Positions 9,403 through 33,980 of a DNA stretch of 64,000 nt are shown one piece after another. The position numbers and the translations under genes are program-made. The DNA is taken from contig CM028327.1 of assembly GCA_016647705.1 (NCBI GenBank), positions 9,185,726 through 9,249,725 on the forward strand, read 5' to 3'. Source of the stretch: Eucommia ulmoides. Taxonomy: Eukaryota > Streptophyta > Magnoliopsida > Garryales > Eucommiaceae. How positions within the stretch are numbered: position 1 is the first letter of the stretch; each line of letters opens with the position of its first letter. The notes below the pieces were generated by a model. The model was not told where the DNA came from. It ran no database searches and worked only from the letters and a program-made list of their open reading frames with translations.

Positions 9403-12396
9403 GGATTTTCCTCCAAAGATCCTATTTTTAAAGTAGATAATTTTTCAAGTCCTACTCTTTTTTCAAGATGATCAAAACTCTCATTTTAAGATTTTTAATT
9501 TGAAAAGTCCTGTACTGAGTTAACAAACATTTCTCTTTTCTTTTTTGCCCCTTGTTCATTTAAACCTCTAATTTTTTAAAATGGGCCTCATTTTCTCTCT
9601 CTTCCTTGTCATCTCTCTCTCTCAACCCTAGCAAGTCGTTGCCATAGCTCGCCACCGCTACTCGCGCATAGTTCGCTGCCGTCATCCTCGCCTTAGCTCG
9701 TTGTCGCCGCCCTCTCCATAACTAGCCACCGTCGCCCTCGCATAGCGAGCCGCCGTCCTTGCCTTAGGTCGTTGTCGTTGCCGTCGCCATCTTCCTAGCC
9801 GTCGTCGCTCCATGGCCGCCATCTCTTCTCTGATTTGTCATCATCTCCACTATAATTCGTCATTACCGCTTCGATTTGGCAGCTCCACCGCTACCTGAAC
9901 GATTTTTACGTATTTTCTTTTCTTTTCTTTTTTTGGCATCGATTATTGACAGATCTGACTCAAATCTTTGTTGGGTATTGAAATAGAAGCTACTTTGTTT
10001 ACCGATTTGCTCGAGATCGCCGTCGTGTCCTGATTTTAGGTATTCTTTTTTTTTCTTTTTTTTTTTGTTGTTTGCCCTGTTGCTGTTGGATTTTCAGTGG
10101 ATGTTCATTGCTTGGGCGATGATGGAGGTCTTGGATCTTTAATTCCGTTCATCTCTGGCGAACAATCGGCGTAACTGGTACTGATTTTTTATTTTTTATT
10201 TTTTGTTGTTTGCTTAGATCTATTGTTGCTAGATTTGTTCATGATTTTGGTATTGATTTTGTGTTCTTGCTATTTCTTTTTTTCTATTGTTGAAAATACA
10301 TTTGGCTTAGAGGATTTAGATTTTTGGATTGGGTGCAGTGATTTTTATTTAGCTTATTTTCATTAAATATCTACTTAGTAGATTTAGTGGGTTTTATAAT
10401 ATTTAGTGGATATCTACTTAATTTCACCTACAAGTCTTGTAGAAACGCATTAAGTTCTATAATATTTAGTGGATATCTACTTAATTTATTTTCAGTAGAT
10501 ACTCACTTAGATTATTTTTTTAGTGGATATTCACTCACATTAGATCTGGTTAGATGCGAACAATTTTAAATTTGTTTATTTTCGGTGGATATCCACTTAA
10601 ACTATTTTTTAGTGGATTTCTAGTTAGATTATTTTTCAATGAACTTTTATGCATTTTTAATGGTATTTACAGTATTTTTTGTGAATGTTTAAATGTATAG
10701 TGAAATTATGGAATGACATTTACAGTATTTTTGGTGAATGTTTAAATGTATAGTGAATAATTGTGCGTTCAAATTGTTTGGTTGCTTGATAGGTGAAAGA
10801 AAATAAATGAAATTGAATTAAAATTTTGATATTATTTAGGATAGTCCAATTAGATTAAAATAAGTTATAACGATTTCTTGATTTATTTGTCATTTTTATC
10901 ATTTGTGTGCAAATGTTTGTGTTATTTTTTAGTTAATTGGATATTTTGTTTAATTTATTGTTTAAATGTTTGTGTTATTTATAACCCCTAAGTGGATATC
11001 CATTGATTGTTTTTAGTAGATATCTACTTATTAATTTTTAGTAGATATCCACTTATTTACTTATTGAAGACCGATGAAGATGGAGGGAGCGCGACGGTGT
11101 GACGATTGGCAAAGACAACGGACGTCAATTGTTTTAATTTTCAACAGATTTCCACTTAATTTTTTTTGTGGATTTCCACTCAGGGGTTAATGGATTTATG
11201 TATTTCTCTAGTGGAATGTAACTAAAGATTAATATTTAGTGGAATTTTTTATTTTCTGGTTTCTCTAATTCTTAATATAAATGGATATCTGTGAAATATA
11301 ACTAAGTGGATATCCACTTAATGGATATCTAAGTAGATATTCACTTAAATGCATGTTTATCGATGGTTTTCATTTGAGTTTTCTAATTTTTGCGAGAATG
11401 TGAAAATGTAAAAGCACGTTTATCGATGGTTTTTTATTTTTTTGATGGTTTTAATTTGAGTTCTCCAATTTTCGCGAGAATGTGAAAATGTAAAGGCATG
11501 TTTATCGATGGTTTGATTTTCTGATTGTTTCTATCATGTGGATATCCACTTAATTATATTTAGTAGATATCCACTTAATTATATTTAGTAAATATCTACT
11601 TACATTATTTTTCGTGAATTTTTACTTAATGGAGTGGATATCCACTTAGTGGAGGGAGCGCGACGATTGGCCAAGATGACGGACGTCAATCGTCTTAATT
11701 TTTAACGGATGTCAATCGTCCTAATTTTCAGCAGATGTCCACTTAATTTTTTTTTGTGGATTTCCACTTAGGGGTTATAAATGGATTTATGTAATTTTCT
11801 AGTAGAATGTAACTTAAGATTAATATTCAATAGAATTTAAATTTTATTGAAATTAAATTAAGTGAAAAATAATGTTAGTGAATATCTACTAAATATAATT
11901 AAGTAGATATCTACTTAATAGATATCCACTTAATTGATTTTAGAAAATGAATCTAAAGGAATTTTTAATTTAAATAGAATTTAATATTTAATTTTTTATA
12001 TTTTAAAATGTTTATAAAATATAGTAAAAAATAAACTACATTTGAAATAAAATAAAGTGAAATATAATTTGGGTAATTATGATATTTAAAAAAAAATATA
12101 TAATTTTTAAGAAAAATAAAATTAATTGAAATTTTTTATTAAAAAAAAAAATTGAGAAAAATTTGAAAACGAGTGAAATTCTAAATTAATAAATAAATAA
12201 ATATATATATATATATATATAAATTTTAGGAGTTTTGAAAAAAAAAAATGGCCAAAATGGCAATTTCGTAAATTTTGTAATTATTGAGGGTAATTAAGAA
12301 AGACTAAATATAATGATACTTTTGAAATGAACCTAAAAGGCATGGGACTCAAAAAGTTATTTTTTGAACAAATGAGACTTTTAAAAATTTTTCCCT
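9403..12396. mobile_element. Non-autonomous long-TIR (MULE-like) element with palindromic internal repeats
   Basis: The left end (about 9403-9500) and the inverted right end (about 12290-12396) share interrupted similarity over about 100 bp, including ATAATTTTTCAAGTCC versus ATAACTTTTTGAGTCC. No transposase frame is present. The first part (about 9630-9900) is strikingly GC-rich, with repeated TCGCCACCG/TCGCCGCCG words, unlike the AT-rich rest. From 10380 to 11950 there are about 20 copies of a palindromic motif close to AAGTGGATATCCACTT. A block of about 170 bp (11085-11255) is repeated at 11648-11840. The long TIR and GC-rich passenger suggest a Pack-MULE-type element; this is inference. 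Confidence 0.55.
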
Positions 12397-12660
12397 TTAT
12401 TTTAAAACATTGAGGTGTTGCTTGGTTAAGTTTTTTAAAAGTAATTTGCGAAATTTTTTGAAAATAAGTTTTAGAAATTGTGAGAAATTGTCTGCTTTGG
12501 TTTAATTGAAAAAAATTATTAATAATTTATTAAAAATTTAAAAGATACAAATTATATAATTGATTGAAATATAATGTTGAAAAATAAATAATAATGATAT
12601 TTGTTGTTTGAATGGCAACAAATTGCAAATAAATAAATAAAAATAATTACCCAAAGAAGT

Positions 12661-12850
12661 GTTAGTCCAGTTGGTGAGAGAAAATGTCATTTTTTCTTAT
12701 CAATTAGGATTCGACTCTTTTGGAGAATATTTCAAGAATTAAAATTTGAATTTAATCCTGAATGCACCAGGCCGATGTGGGGGAGTGCACCCTTAAGATC
12801 ATCCGGTGAAATAATTAGTCGAAGTGCGCGTAAATTAGGCATGAAACACT
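12661..12850 (+). repeat. tRNA-derived SINE-like repeat, copy 3
   Basis: A-box-like GTTAGTCCAGTTGGTGAG and B-box-like AGGATTCGACTCT about 45 bp downstream, followed by the family tail (AATAATTAGTCGAAGTGCGC). Immediately downstream a unit of about 33 bp containing CCGCCAAAAAATAGTTGTTT is repeated twice (about 12862-12927). Confidence 0.6.
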
Positions 12851-12927
12851 TTACCGTACCCCGCCAAAAAATAGTTGTTTCAATAAATTAAGCCCGCCAA
12901 AAAATAGTTGTTTCAATAAATTAAGCA

Positions 12928-13930
12928 TGTAAAAAGTTTTTTTTTTCAAGGGTCCTAAAAGTTTTTTTTTTTTTTTTTTTTTTTTTAAGGACTACTAAAA
13001 TTAAACTTGTTTAAAAGTATTAATACATTTATCATTTCAATATTCCAATACTAAAATTATTAGGACTCTGTGCACATATTTTTTTAAAACCCGAAATGCA
13101 TTGAGGCGCAACAATTGACTGGACTGGAAAGATATGTACCCATATTTTTCCACAAGCAAGTTTGCCCCCAACCGTAGCGGCACCATCCGCTAAAATTTGT
13201 CCCTTTTGTGCATATATTTTTTTTAAATATAACTTTTGAACAAAGTTTTAATGCGTGCGAGTGGAAACGTTATTTATTTTTTATTTTTTGAAAAAACAGA
13301 AGTTTTAAAAGAAAAATCTTAAAAAGTATAAAAAAAAGGGGTAAAATTGTCTTTTACCCTCTTATACTTTGCCTAATCAACATTTTACTCTATTCACATT
13401 AAAAAATTATATTTTACCTACTTAAGTTTTGAACAAAATGAAAAACTATTTTGTTTTCGTTTAAATTTACGGAATATGCTAAAAAATTGATGGAATCAGA
13501 TATGGGATCCATTTTTTTTTGCATGAAATAGACGAGATTACTGTTTTTTTTTTTTTTTAAATTTAATTTAAAAAAAAAATATTTATGATAAAAAATTAAA
13601 TTAAAATAAAGATAAAGAGACAATTACGCTTATTTCATAAAAAAATTTCAATTCATCAATTTTTAAGTATATTTCATTAATTTAAATATTTAAAATTTTT
13701 TTTTTTGTTCAAAATAGAAGTCGGTAAAATATCGATTTCTAAAATAGAGAAGATAAAATAAAAAAAAAAAGACAAAATAAAGGTGATAAAAGATGAGGAC
13801 TTGTTTGATAACCGTTTCCATCCATCCAGAATGAAATGGTACGAGAATCTTGTTTCTTTTTTTTTTTTTGACCCCAAATAACAATTTTGTGACCCCAAAT
13901 ATTATTTTATCTCCCTAAAACATCTGGCGG
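12928..13930. other. Gene-free AT-rich region upstream of the ISWI promoter
   Basis: Long T and A runs (for example 12966-12986 and 13542-13559) and no credible coding frame. Near 13335-13375 the sequence GTCTTTTACCCTCTTATACTTTG resembles the terminal repeat of the MITE in ISWI intron 11. No other recognisable feature. Confidence 0.4.
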
Positions 13931-13970
13931 GAAATTCCATTTATATCCCATATTTCCGTACCGACAAATA

Positions 13971-13982
13971 AGGGTATAAATA
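13971..13982 (+). promoter_or_regulatory. Probable TATA box of the ISWI gene
   Basis: GGGTATAAATACCC lies about 100 bp upstream of the ATG at 14079. It is a palindrome centred on TATAAATA. A CT-rich leader (TTCCTTCTTCAAGCTCC) follows, as is usual near plant transcription starts. Confidence 0.6.
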
Positions 13983-14078
13983 CCCTTGAACTACTTTTAT
14001 TTATCTTTTTCATTTAATTTTTCAATTTTTCCATTTCCTTCTTCAAGCTCCGTCTGAGAAAATCTCGTTCTCCAAACC

Positions 14079-26164
<12,086 letters not shown>

Positions 26165-27313
26165 TGGATTTGCTTAATATTTTGTGTAAAACAATAAGGA
26201 CCTGTTTGGCTGACCCTTTTCTATGGCCTAAATTTTGATTTGGATATCCAAAATCAGTCTCTCAAAACTGCAGTTTGCCAAACAGGTATTCCGTATATAG
26301 TACTGAGTTCTTAATAGGGTTTTTGTAGGAGGAATGGGAGTTTGTCCAACTATAAATAGGTATATAGATAGGTTATTTAGTTTAAGATTATATGTAACAA
26401 CCTTTAGTAGTTGTATAAAAAATCAATTTACTTGTGCTCCTTGTACGATAGAATGAATAGGTAGGTCCTATTTGGTTATTGCTTTTGTTCTCTATAAAGA
26501 AACGCGTTTGGTAAACACGTTTGATTTTTTATTCACGTTCACAAAATTATTTCCACCATCTGCAGGCCACAGTCACCTATAGGCCACAACTATCTTGCCA
26601 ACCAGTACCACCACCTTGTAGGGCATCATATATTTAAAAAAAAAAAAAATAACAAATGTTGCGACTAAACGTGTTTTTTATTTTTATTTTTATTTTTATA
26701 AATTAAAAGAAATAATATTAGGACACTGGTCATTACGAAATATGGTTTTATGTTCAGAATATTTCAGAATGGAAATAGAATTTTCATTTCAATTTATTGG
26801 AGTAGAAATAAAAAAGTAGTAACAATGCTGCCTTGGCCTTAAAATAAAAAAAGAGCCGTGACCTTCTGCAACACTGCCTTTAAAAACCGTATACAATCCG
26901 TATAGATTGTATGGACAAAAATTTGTAAATTATCTGATGATGTTAATGGTCATTCTTTAAATTTATGTATTGACACAATGGGAATTTGAGGGGAAAAACA
27001 AATTGATGAATCCAATGATCAAACATACCTCTATACATAAGCCCAAAAACATTACTCTCAAATCCAAACACATTTAGGGCTCAAAAACACAAATCTATAT
27101 AAAAATTAATAAAAACAATGAGAAGCCCCAAATCCAAACCCAACCAAACACTTACACCTTTTCCCCTTCAAATAGAGCCCTAAACCAACACTTTCTTCCA
27201 ATTCGAAATTCGTCTTCAATTCCAATTTCAAAGACTTGAATTCCGTGTTGCTAAACACTACTTAAGAATTGAACCGAACCAAACTTTACCCATCGGTTTT
27301 TGACTCTTCTAAA
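26165..27313. other. Intergenic spacer between the convergent ISWI and PBL27 genes
   Basis: The two stop codons are 1.15 kb apart on opposite strands, so both 3' UTRs and terminators lie here. It contains a small MITE at about 26199-26289 (ends ACCTGTTTGGCTGAC and GTTTGCCAAACAGGT) and part of a larger repeat at about 26466-26830 (AAACGCGTTTGGTAAACACG) that recurs at 30160-30640. No gene is seen. Confidence 0.6.
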
Positions 27314-30300
27314 CTACCCATTTGTTCCATCAAAACTACCCATCGCGCTCGCCCTCTTTCTCTCTCTCCAATTCTCACCCCAAACCTTTGCTTCCGCCAC
27401 CGCTCTCTCTCTCTCTACATCCCGATTCCTCGGGGTGTCTCTGGCTCTGCTTCCACTCGCTGGACTATCTCTCTCTGATTCATCCAACCCCCACTTCCGT
27501 CCCGACCCGCTGCCCGTTTCGATACGCCTCAACTCCCCGTCAACGCCGCCGGATTCCCGTTTCCGAAAATCCGGTGAATTTCGAAAATCGAGTGCTTCTC
27601 GACTGTTCCTTCGATCGTCTCTACTCCTTGGAGTGGGCGAATTTGGATCGTAGGATTGGGAGGCTAAGTAGGTTAACGCGGTCACGACGTCACCAATTAG
27701 CGGTCTTGTGGCAGCTTGTTCTTGGAGACACATGGCGGCCACCGCTAGGGCTTGGTAGAGTCCTCTCACTGGGTAACGGCCTTGCAAAAGTGGATCCGCC
27801 ATTTTAGGGAACCTCCTACGGTCCTTGAACAATGGTCGTGCCTACAAATTTCAAATGCCAAATATTTTATATATATTCCCATGATTTCGGGAATAGGAAC
27901 ATAAATTTGGGGACATAAACACCAAGGGAACGTTTGGTTGTGTTTTTGAAAATACTTTTTGTTTCCGAAACAAAAAAAGTTCGACTACAATTCGAAAAAA
28001 ATTTACAAAACAGTTCACAATACTCGGTCTACCATATCACCTACTTTTACAATTTTATAAATTTAATTTCAACGTTGTATTTCAATCGATCAAACCACTT
28101 CATTTTTTCTATTTTTAACAAATTATTAACAAATATTCAATTTTTCATAATTTTCTTTTTCCCAAATCTATTTTGAAAAACTGCTTTTGAATTTTTTTGA
28201 TAAACGAACGGGGCCTAAGATATCGAGAGAGGAGTGTACTTAGAACTTACCCATGCCACGAGATTTTGCTCTCCTTGAGCTCGAGTATTGTCGATCGCCC
28301 TACGACCTGTGATGAGTTCAAGAAACACGACCCCGAAACTATAAACGTCGGATTTCAAAGTGAGTTGACCGGTCATAGCATATTCAGGAGCACAATAACC
28401 GTACGTTCCCATCACCCGTGTTGAAACGTGGGTCTTATCCCCGACTGGCCCCAATTTCGCGAGCCCGAAATCCGATAGTTTCGGGTGATAACCCTCATTG
28501 AGAAGGATGTTTGACGATTTTAGGTCTCGGTAAATGACGGGTGGGTTTGCTTTGTCGTGCAAATATTCTAACCCTTTGGCGGCACCGGCAGCAATCTTCA
28601 TCCTTGTGTTCCAGTCCAAAGGCTCTTTGTCCGGTGGCAGATCTGAAAATAGTTGGATTCAGCTAGTTTTTTAGGTTTAAAAGAGTTGAATTCAACAAGT
28701 TATTGTGGTTTAAATGATCTGAAAATAGTTTGAATTCAGTGAGTTTTCATACGAACAAATGCCAGATGCGTCGGATGTGTGGAGCCTGATCTGTACTGTG
28801 TGCTGCACTCTGGTGGGGGTAATTTGGTATTTTTCACATATTCTATGTAAAATCATGGAACAAGAACAAATCATATTTTTCCTTTCTTTTTTTTTTTTGG
28901 TTTCCATATTTACGTCTCTTAAAAAAGAGAAAAAAAAGAAAACTAACATACCGTGTAGATGGTCCTCCAAAGATCCCAACGGCATGAATTCATAAACAAG
29001 GAGGCGTTGGTCTCCGTCGGCACAATAACCTATCAAGTTCACTAGGTTTTCATGGTGCAAGAGGCTAAGCATAAGAACCTCCACCAAGAATTCTCGGTTT
29101 CCTTGAAGACCGTTTCGATCAAGTTGTTTCACGGCAACTACCTAAAATTTTCAATCGCCAAAAGAAAATCGTGTGTGAAAATGAGAAAATTGCCAATTTT
29201 TGTTAACTTGGAACAAAAACAAAGTTTTGGAAAAAATTGTTCTAAAAGCTGATAAAAAAACATAAACAAATTTTATTTTGTTTTGTTTTGTTTTATATAT
29301 TTCTACTTTTTTTTTTTTTTGAAGAACAGAAATTTCGAATTTGTATTAGTAGTTTGATTTCGAAGAGTGGTTCATAAAATTTTTCTTAAGAAAACCGTTT
29401 ATGAAAATTTTAAAAATCCCTCTTCAAAATCAAAATTCTTCTTCAAAAATGTCATCCAAACACATCCTACAGCTCTGTTTGGTAAGGTATTTGATTTCAA
29501 GAAGAAACTTTGTAAAATTTTCTTAAGAAATTTTTGCCAAAAAAAATAAATAAATAAAAATTCCTTCTCGAAATCAGATACCTTACCCAAACAGACCCTA
29601 AACAAAACGACCCAAAATTCCAAGATGACACATCAAATTGAGAGAAGCTATATATATATATATATATTACCTGTCTTGTGCTTTCCAATTGACCTTTATG
29701 GACACGGCCGAATCCACCTTCCCCCAACAAAGATTCATCCCTAAAGTTCTTGGTAGCATTCGCAAGTTCACGAAACGTAAATGTTTGGGCAGCAATATGA
29801 GCCGTTGATCCATCTTTTAGAACCGTTTGTTCTTTCTTAGGATCATTTCTTTCCCTTGATCTTGATTTTTCTTAAAAAAAAAAAAGTGGGTTTTTTATGT
29901 AATTGAAGATATCATATATTGTTGCACAAAATTGGAAATAGAATTAGAAATGAACGCTTGTAAATTTCTAGTGAAATAATTTCTAATTCCAATTCCAGGC
30001 CCAATTCTGTACTTCCAAACGCTACCTAAACAAACACCACGTAAGTATATACCATAGCAAAATCGAATTCAATATCATCAATAACTCAACTATCAAACAA
30101 CCTTCAACTCACATTCCTTTTTAGCCATGAAATCGGTTTGATTTTTTTAAGCAAGAAACTAAACCCGTTTGGTAATAGATTTTGTTCCCTGATTCTTGTT
30201 CCCGTTCCCAAAATTTTGGTTTTAATGCATAGAAACGCGTTTGGTAAAACACGTTTCTGTTCCCAAAATTTTGGGAGTAATTTGGGACTATTTCCTGAAT

Positions 30301-31356
30301 TCTTTAAGAATCTGAGAAACAAAAGAAATGTTGATTCCTATTCACTCTCACAAAACAATTCCCACTACCATCCCACCCCCCCCACCCCCAGACCACCATA
30401 CATTTAAAGAGAAAAAAAAAGAACAAATGATCCAATTAAACATGTTTCTTGTTTCTGTTCTCATAAATTAAAAGAAACAATTCTAGGACAACGGTTGTTA
30501 CCAAACATGTTTCTATTTCCGAGACAATAGTCGTTACCAAACGTGTTTTTTTTCGGGAATACTCTATAATAAAATTCCATCCTAGTTTATTGGAAGTAGA
30601 AATAGAAAAACAAAAACACTAACCAAATGCCACCTAAGGGCCCGCTTGGTTGGCTAAATTATCATATTTCAAGAATTACCTTATTCGTGTATTTAATTCA
30701 CTCACTCCCCATTTACATATGATTTAATCAAATTTCCATAACACACAATTGTTTAGCTTTTAAGGTATATTTTTACTTAATTAACCTAGAAACACAATAA
30801 TTAGTTAGCTAATTTGGGTTTTCTCGATTTTTTTACGACCAAACACTAAAATATTACAATTATTAAATTCACTAAGGACGTGTTTGGTAGCACGGAATTA
30901 AAAATTAACCGATTGAAATTTTGAGATTTTCTTTACATTTGCTCATCTATAATTCGAATTCCGAGGCTCCAATTCCATGAAACCAAACAATACCTAATCG
31001 GAAACTGGTATAATTCACGAATTGAAGGACAACCAAACAAGCCCTTAATCCAATTTCAGCAAAATCAAACAAAACCCAATCAAACAACTAAAGATGAATC
31101 ACATCAAACTATCCAAAATTTAAACAATTAACACTTCAGGAATTAAACACAATGATTAAACCATTCACACAATCAAAAAACTATAAGAACCGAAAAGTAA
31201 TTTCAACAAAATTAAGGGGGTCTAACCTGAATTAACTCTGCTAATATGGTGAGAGTGAGCTGCTGAACCTTCCTTCCCATACTCCTTTTTTGAAGCTTCT
31301 TTCACACCATTTTTTTCCTTGTTCGATGATTCAAAGCAAGGAAAACACCCGCCCAT
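27314..31356 (-). CDS. PBL27: Receptor-like cytoplasmic kinase VII, PBL27 type
   Basis: Five exons on the minus strand join in frame: 31356-31227, 29870-29671, 29141-28952, 28642-28251 and 27841-27314, 479 residues (Arabidopsis PBL27 is slightly longer, mainly in the C-terminal linker). It starts MGGCFPCF, giving Gly2 for myristoylation and Cys4/Cys7 for palmitoylation, so plasma-membrane anchoring is expected. Kinase landmarks: glycine loop LGEGGFGRV (92-100), Lys115 in VAVK, catalytic loop YRDLKSSN (211-218, an RD kinase), DFG 231-233, activation segment with GDKTHVS (241-247) and [10 protein letters not shown]. The tail ends [20 protein letters not shown] followed by GSFDGTNG, which closely matches PBL27. 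In Arabidopsis PBL27 links the chitin receptor CERK1 to MAPKKK5; the same role here is inferred. The introns carry several MITEs. Confidence 0.93.
29471..29598. mobile_element. MITE in PBL27 intron 2
   Basis: Ends CTGTTTGGTAAGGTATTTGA and CAGATACCTTACCCAAACAG form inverted repeats of over 20 bp. This compact copy is related to the interrupted element at 22379-22925. Confidence 0.75.
30160..30640. mobile_element. Repetitive DNA element in PBL27 intron 1
   Basis: Contains AAACGCGTTTGGTAAAACACG and inverted phrases such as GTTACCAAACATGTTTCT and GTTACCAAACGTGTTT. The same sequence block appears at 26466-26830, downstream of the ISWI gene. It looks like a MITE with internal repeats and has no coding frame. 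Confidence 0.55.
30885..30997. mobile_element. MITE in PBL27 intron 1
   Basis: Ends GTGTTTGGTAGCACGGAATT and AATTCCATGAAACCAAACAA are inverted repeats. Same family as 2318-2466 and 21783-21920. Confidence 0.65.
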
Positions 31357-31432
31357 ATCAAATCCAAACAAATCACAAATCCAATCCCGATAAATTACAT
31401 ATAATTATAAATAAGTACACACACATATATAA

Positions 31433-31486
<54 letters not shown>

Positions 31487-31505
31487 ATATATATCACCGA
31501 CCGAT

Positions 31506-31795
31506 CAAATCCGAAAAAATCAATCGAAACCCAGAAAAACCCACATGAAAATCAAGTGGTTTGTATCGAAATTATCTACAGTTTCAACACAAAAATCCTC
31601 ATAATCTCACTACCGATCTCTAGAAATTACTCTCTCTAGAATTTTATCTCAAATCCAAAAAAATTCAATCGAAACCCAGAAAAACCCACATGAAAATCAA
31701 GTGGTTTGCATCGAAATTATCTACAGTTTCAACACAAACTCCTCAAAATTTCACTACCCATCTCCAGAAATCTCTCTCTCTCTTTCTCGAATTTT
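31506..31795. repeat. Tandem duplication (about 144 bp) in the PBL27 5' leader
   Basis: Copy 1 begins CAAATCCGAAAAAATC at 31506 and copy 2 CAAATCCAAAAAAATTC at 31650. Both continue through CATGAAAATCAAGTGGTTTG and TTATCTACAGTTTCAACACA with few differences. It lies between the predicted TATA box and the PBL27 ATG, so it should be in the transcribed 5' leader. Just ATG-side of it (31395-31498) is a compound (TA)/(TG)/(CG) microsatellite. Confidence 0.85.
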
Positions 31796-31985
31796 CCTGG
31801 AAAATTTGAAGCCATGAGCCACTCATCAGTGATTCCGATTAGCTCAAGAACAAAGATCAAAAACGTTTTTGAAACAGATCAACAAATCGGAGAAAAACTG
31901 AATGGTGGGAGAGAAGGTAAAGAGAAGCGGAGGCGGAAAAAAATAATTATTATTTTATGAATATAAATATTATACTCTAGAGATC

Positions 31986-31996
31986 TATTTATATAT
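31986..31996 (-). promoter_or_regulatory. Candidate TATA box of PBL27
   Basis: The minus strand reads ATATATAAATAG about 630 bp upstream of the ATG. With the leader duplicated, a leader near 600 bp would result. Other AT-rich candidates exist, so the call is tentative. Confidence 0.35.
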
Positions 31997-32884
31997 GTCC
32001 CTAGATGGAAATAAATATGGTTTTATAAGGGCAAAATGGGAATAAAATTACTTTTCTTTTTTATATATATTTCCAAACCATAAATAACTAATTAGGTTGA
32101 TTTATCTTAGTGATAGATCTTCTTAAAAATTATATTATTTAATAATGAGATTTTGATTGGGATTAGGATGGGAGGGTTATATTGGTAATAATACGGGCTA
32201 AAAAATTAACAAAATATTTATTATAAAATAAAATAATTTTATTGTTTGAATTGATGAAGGGTAAAATGGTCTAAATATTTACCCGTGTGTCAAAGACAGG
32301 TCAAACTCGGAATGGGGATTCGACTTGGCAGAACATTTAAATTTGAAAGGATAACGCAATTCATGCTCGTATGTGGGGCTTCATGTTGAGTGCATGTTCC
32401 CCTCCAAATGGTCAGAAGATCTTTCAACATATTCATTATAAATCGTTATTGAGCATTGTCTTTTTATTCTTTCCCGCCAAATTAATATCTGTAAATATCG
32501 AGAATGTGAGAGGATTGAGATAAGTTCAAACATATTCTACACATTTGAATCATAAATTATATTCATTTCAAATATTTACTCTCGCGCTGGAGGTTTTTTA
32601 CCAAAATTCAAAATTCCCAGTATAAAAATTCCTGTAAGTACCGCTACGAGGAACTAACGATCAAGAGTCACCTCACGTTTTACTGTTATCCCGAGATTAG
32701 AGTATCATCAAAGTGCAATGTGAAATTGAAAAAAAATAAATAAATAAATTGTAAATTTCGAATTTGTAAGGTAGGAAATCGAGGGTGTAAAATTAGATTT
32801 TATTTTTATTTATTAATTTTAAATTTATTTTCAGAACATTTTCAAATTTTTCTCAATTGATTTAATTTAATAATATTGGGTGTT

Positions 32885-33980
32885 TATTTATAGGGATAAT
32901 TGGTGATTAGTCTCAAATAGAGGGTGCAATTTGTTATTAATCTCAATTAAAACATAACTTTTGATTTAGTTCCTTAAATTGATTTTTACTTGTGTACTAG
33001 TCATGCATGTACTTACGTCTGTGTAATATTAATCATATGTATTTATGTAATATTAGTCACATTTATAAATTACACATAATTATATTACATATAGTTGTTA
33101 AATATTTGTTACATTTAACAAATATTTTACACATAAATTAGTTACATGTGACTGCGAGAGTGCAATGCGTATATTGGGCCTTTTGCCTTTTGTTAATACA
33201 CGGAACTGAAGCACAAGTTGTAATTACGTATCGATTTTTTTAAAATAAAAAATAAAATAAGCGACTTACCACAAAACACCCTTATTTATATCAATTAAAA
33301 ATTAAATTTAATGAAAAATAGTTATTTTTGGTAATTAGGAAGTTAGAATAAAAGGGGTACTTATAAAGAGAGGGATAACATCGGGCGTAATTTCGAAGAA
33401 ATCTACATAAATGCCACTGCTCTTTTGGGTGATACATTCTGACCATTTTGCCCTCGGGATACGCGAAATCTACAGCTGTGGCTAAACTGACGTCAGTCGG
33501 GGTCGCGGGTCCCACTTTTTTCGGATGTATTTGGACATTCTTAAAACATGTTTAAATTAATAATAAAAAGTACTTTTTTTTTTTTGTATTTTACATATTT
33601 CAAAAAAATAATAATATAAAAATGCAAGTAAATCAATTTTAAACCGGAATAATGGGTGGTTAGTCCAAAATAATGGATGTAATATATTATTAGTCTTATT
33701 TAAAATATAAATTCTGATTTAGTTTCTTAAATTATTTTTTTTTTGCGTATTAGTCCCGCATGTATTGCTATATAATAGTAATTACATGTATCTGTATAAT
33801 ATTAGTTACATGTTAAAAATTACATGTAATAATATTATATGTACTTATATAACATTTGTTACATCTAATAAATATTTTATACACAAATTAAATACATATA
33901 ATTGCGAGAGTATTATGTCTTAAGTTTTTTTTAATATGCAAGATTAAAACATAAATTACAATTGCTTATGAGACTTTTTT
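32885..33980. repeat. Diverged direct repeat pair (about 340 bp each)
   Basis: The block at about 32885-33235 recurs at about 33645-33980 in the same orientation. Shared phrases include ATTTAGTTCCTTAAATT / ATTTAGTTTCTTAAATT, TAACAAATATTTTACACA / TAATAAATATTTTATACA and TGCGAGAGTGCAATG / TGCGAGAGTATTATG. The interval between holds no recognisable gene; the minus frame at 33291-33515 has no known family. Confidence 0.7.

Noticed and set aside
27269-27807. Three overlapping plus-strand open frames of up to 161 codons
   Set aside because: They are antisense shadows of the last exon of the PBL27 gene, whose minus frame has clear family conservation and in-frame splice sites.
33291-33515. Minus-strand frame of 74 codons starting MGPATPTDV
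   Set aside because: It lies between two diverged repeat copies, has no recognised family, no promoter or introns that I can support, and AT-rich codon use at its end.
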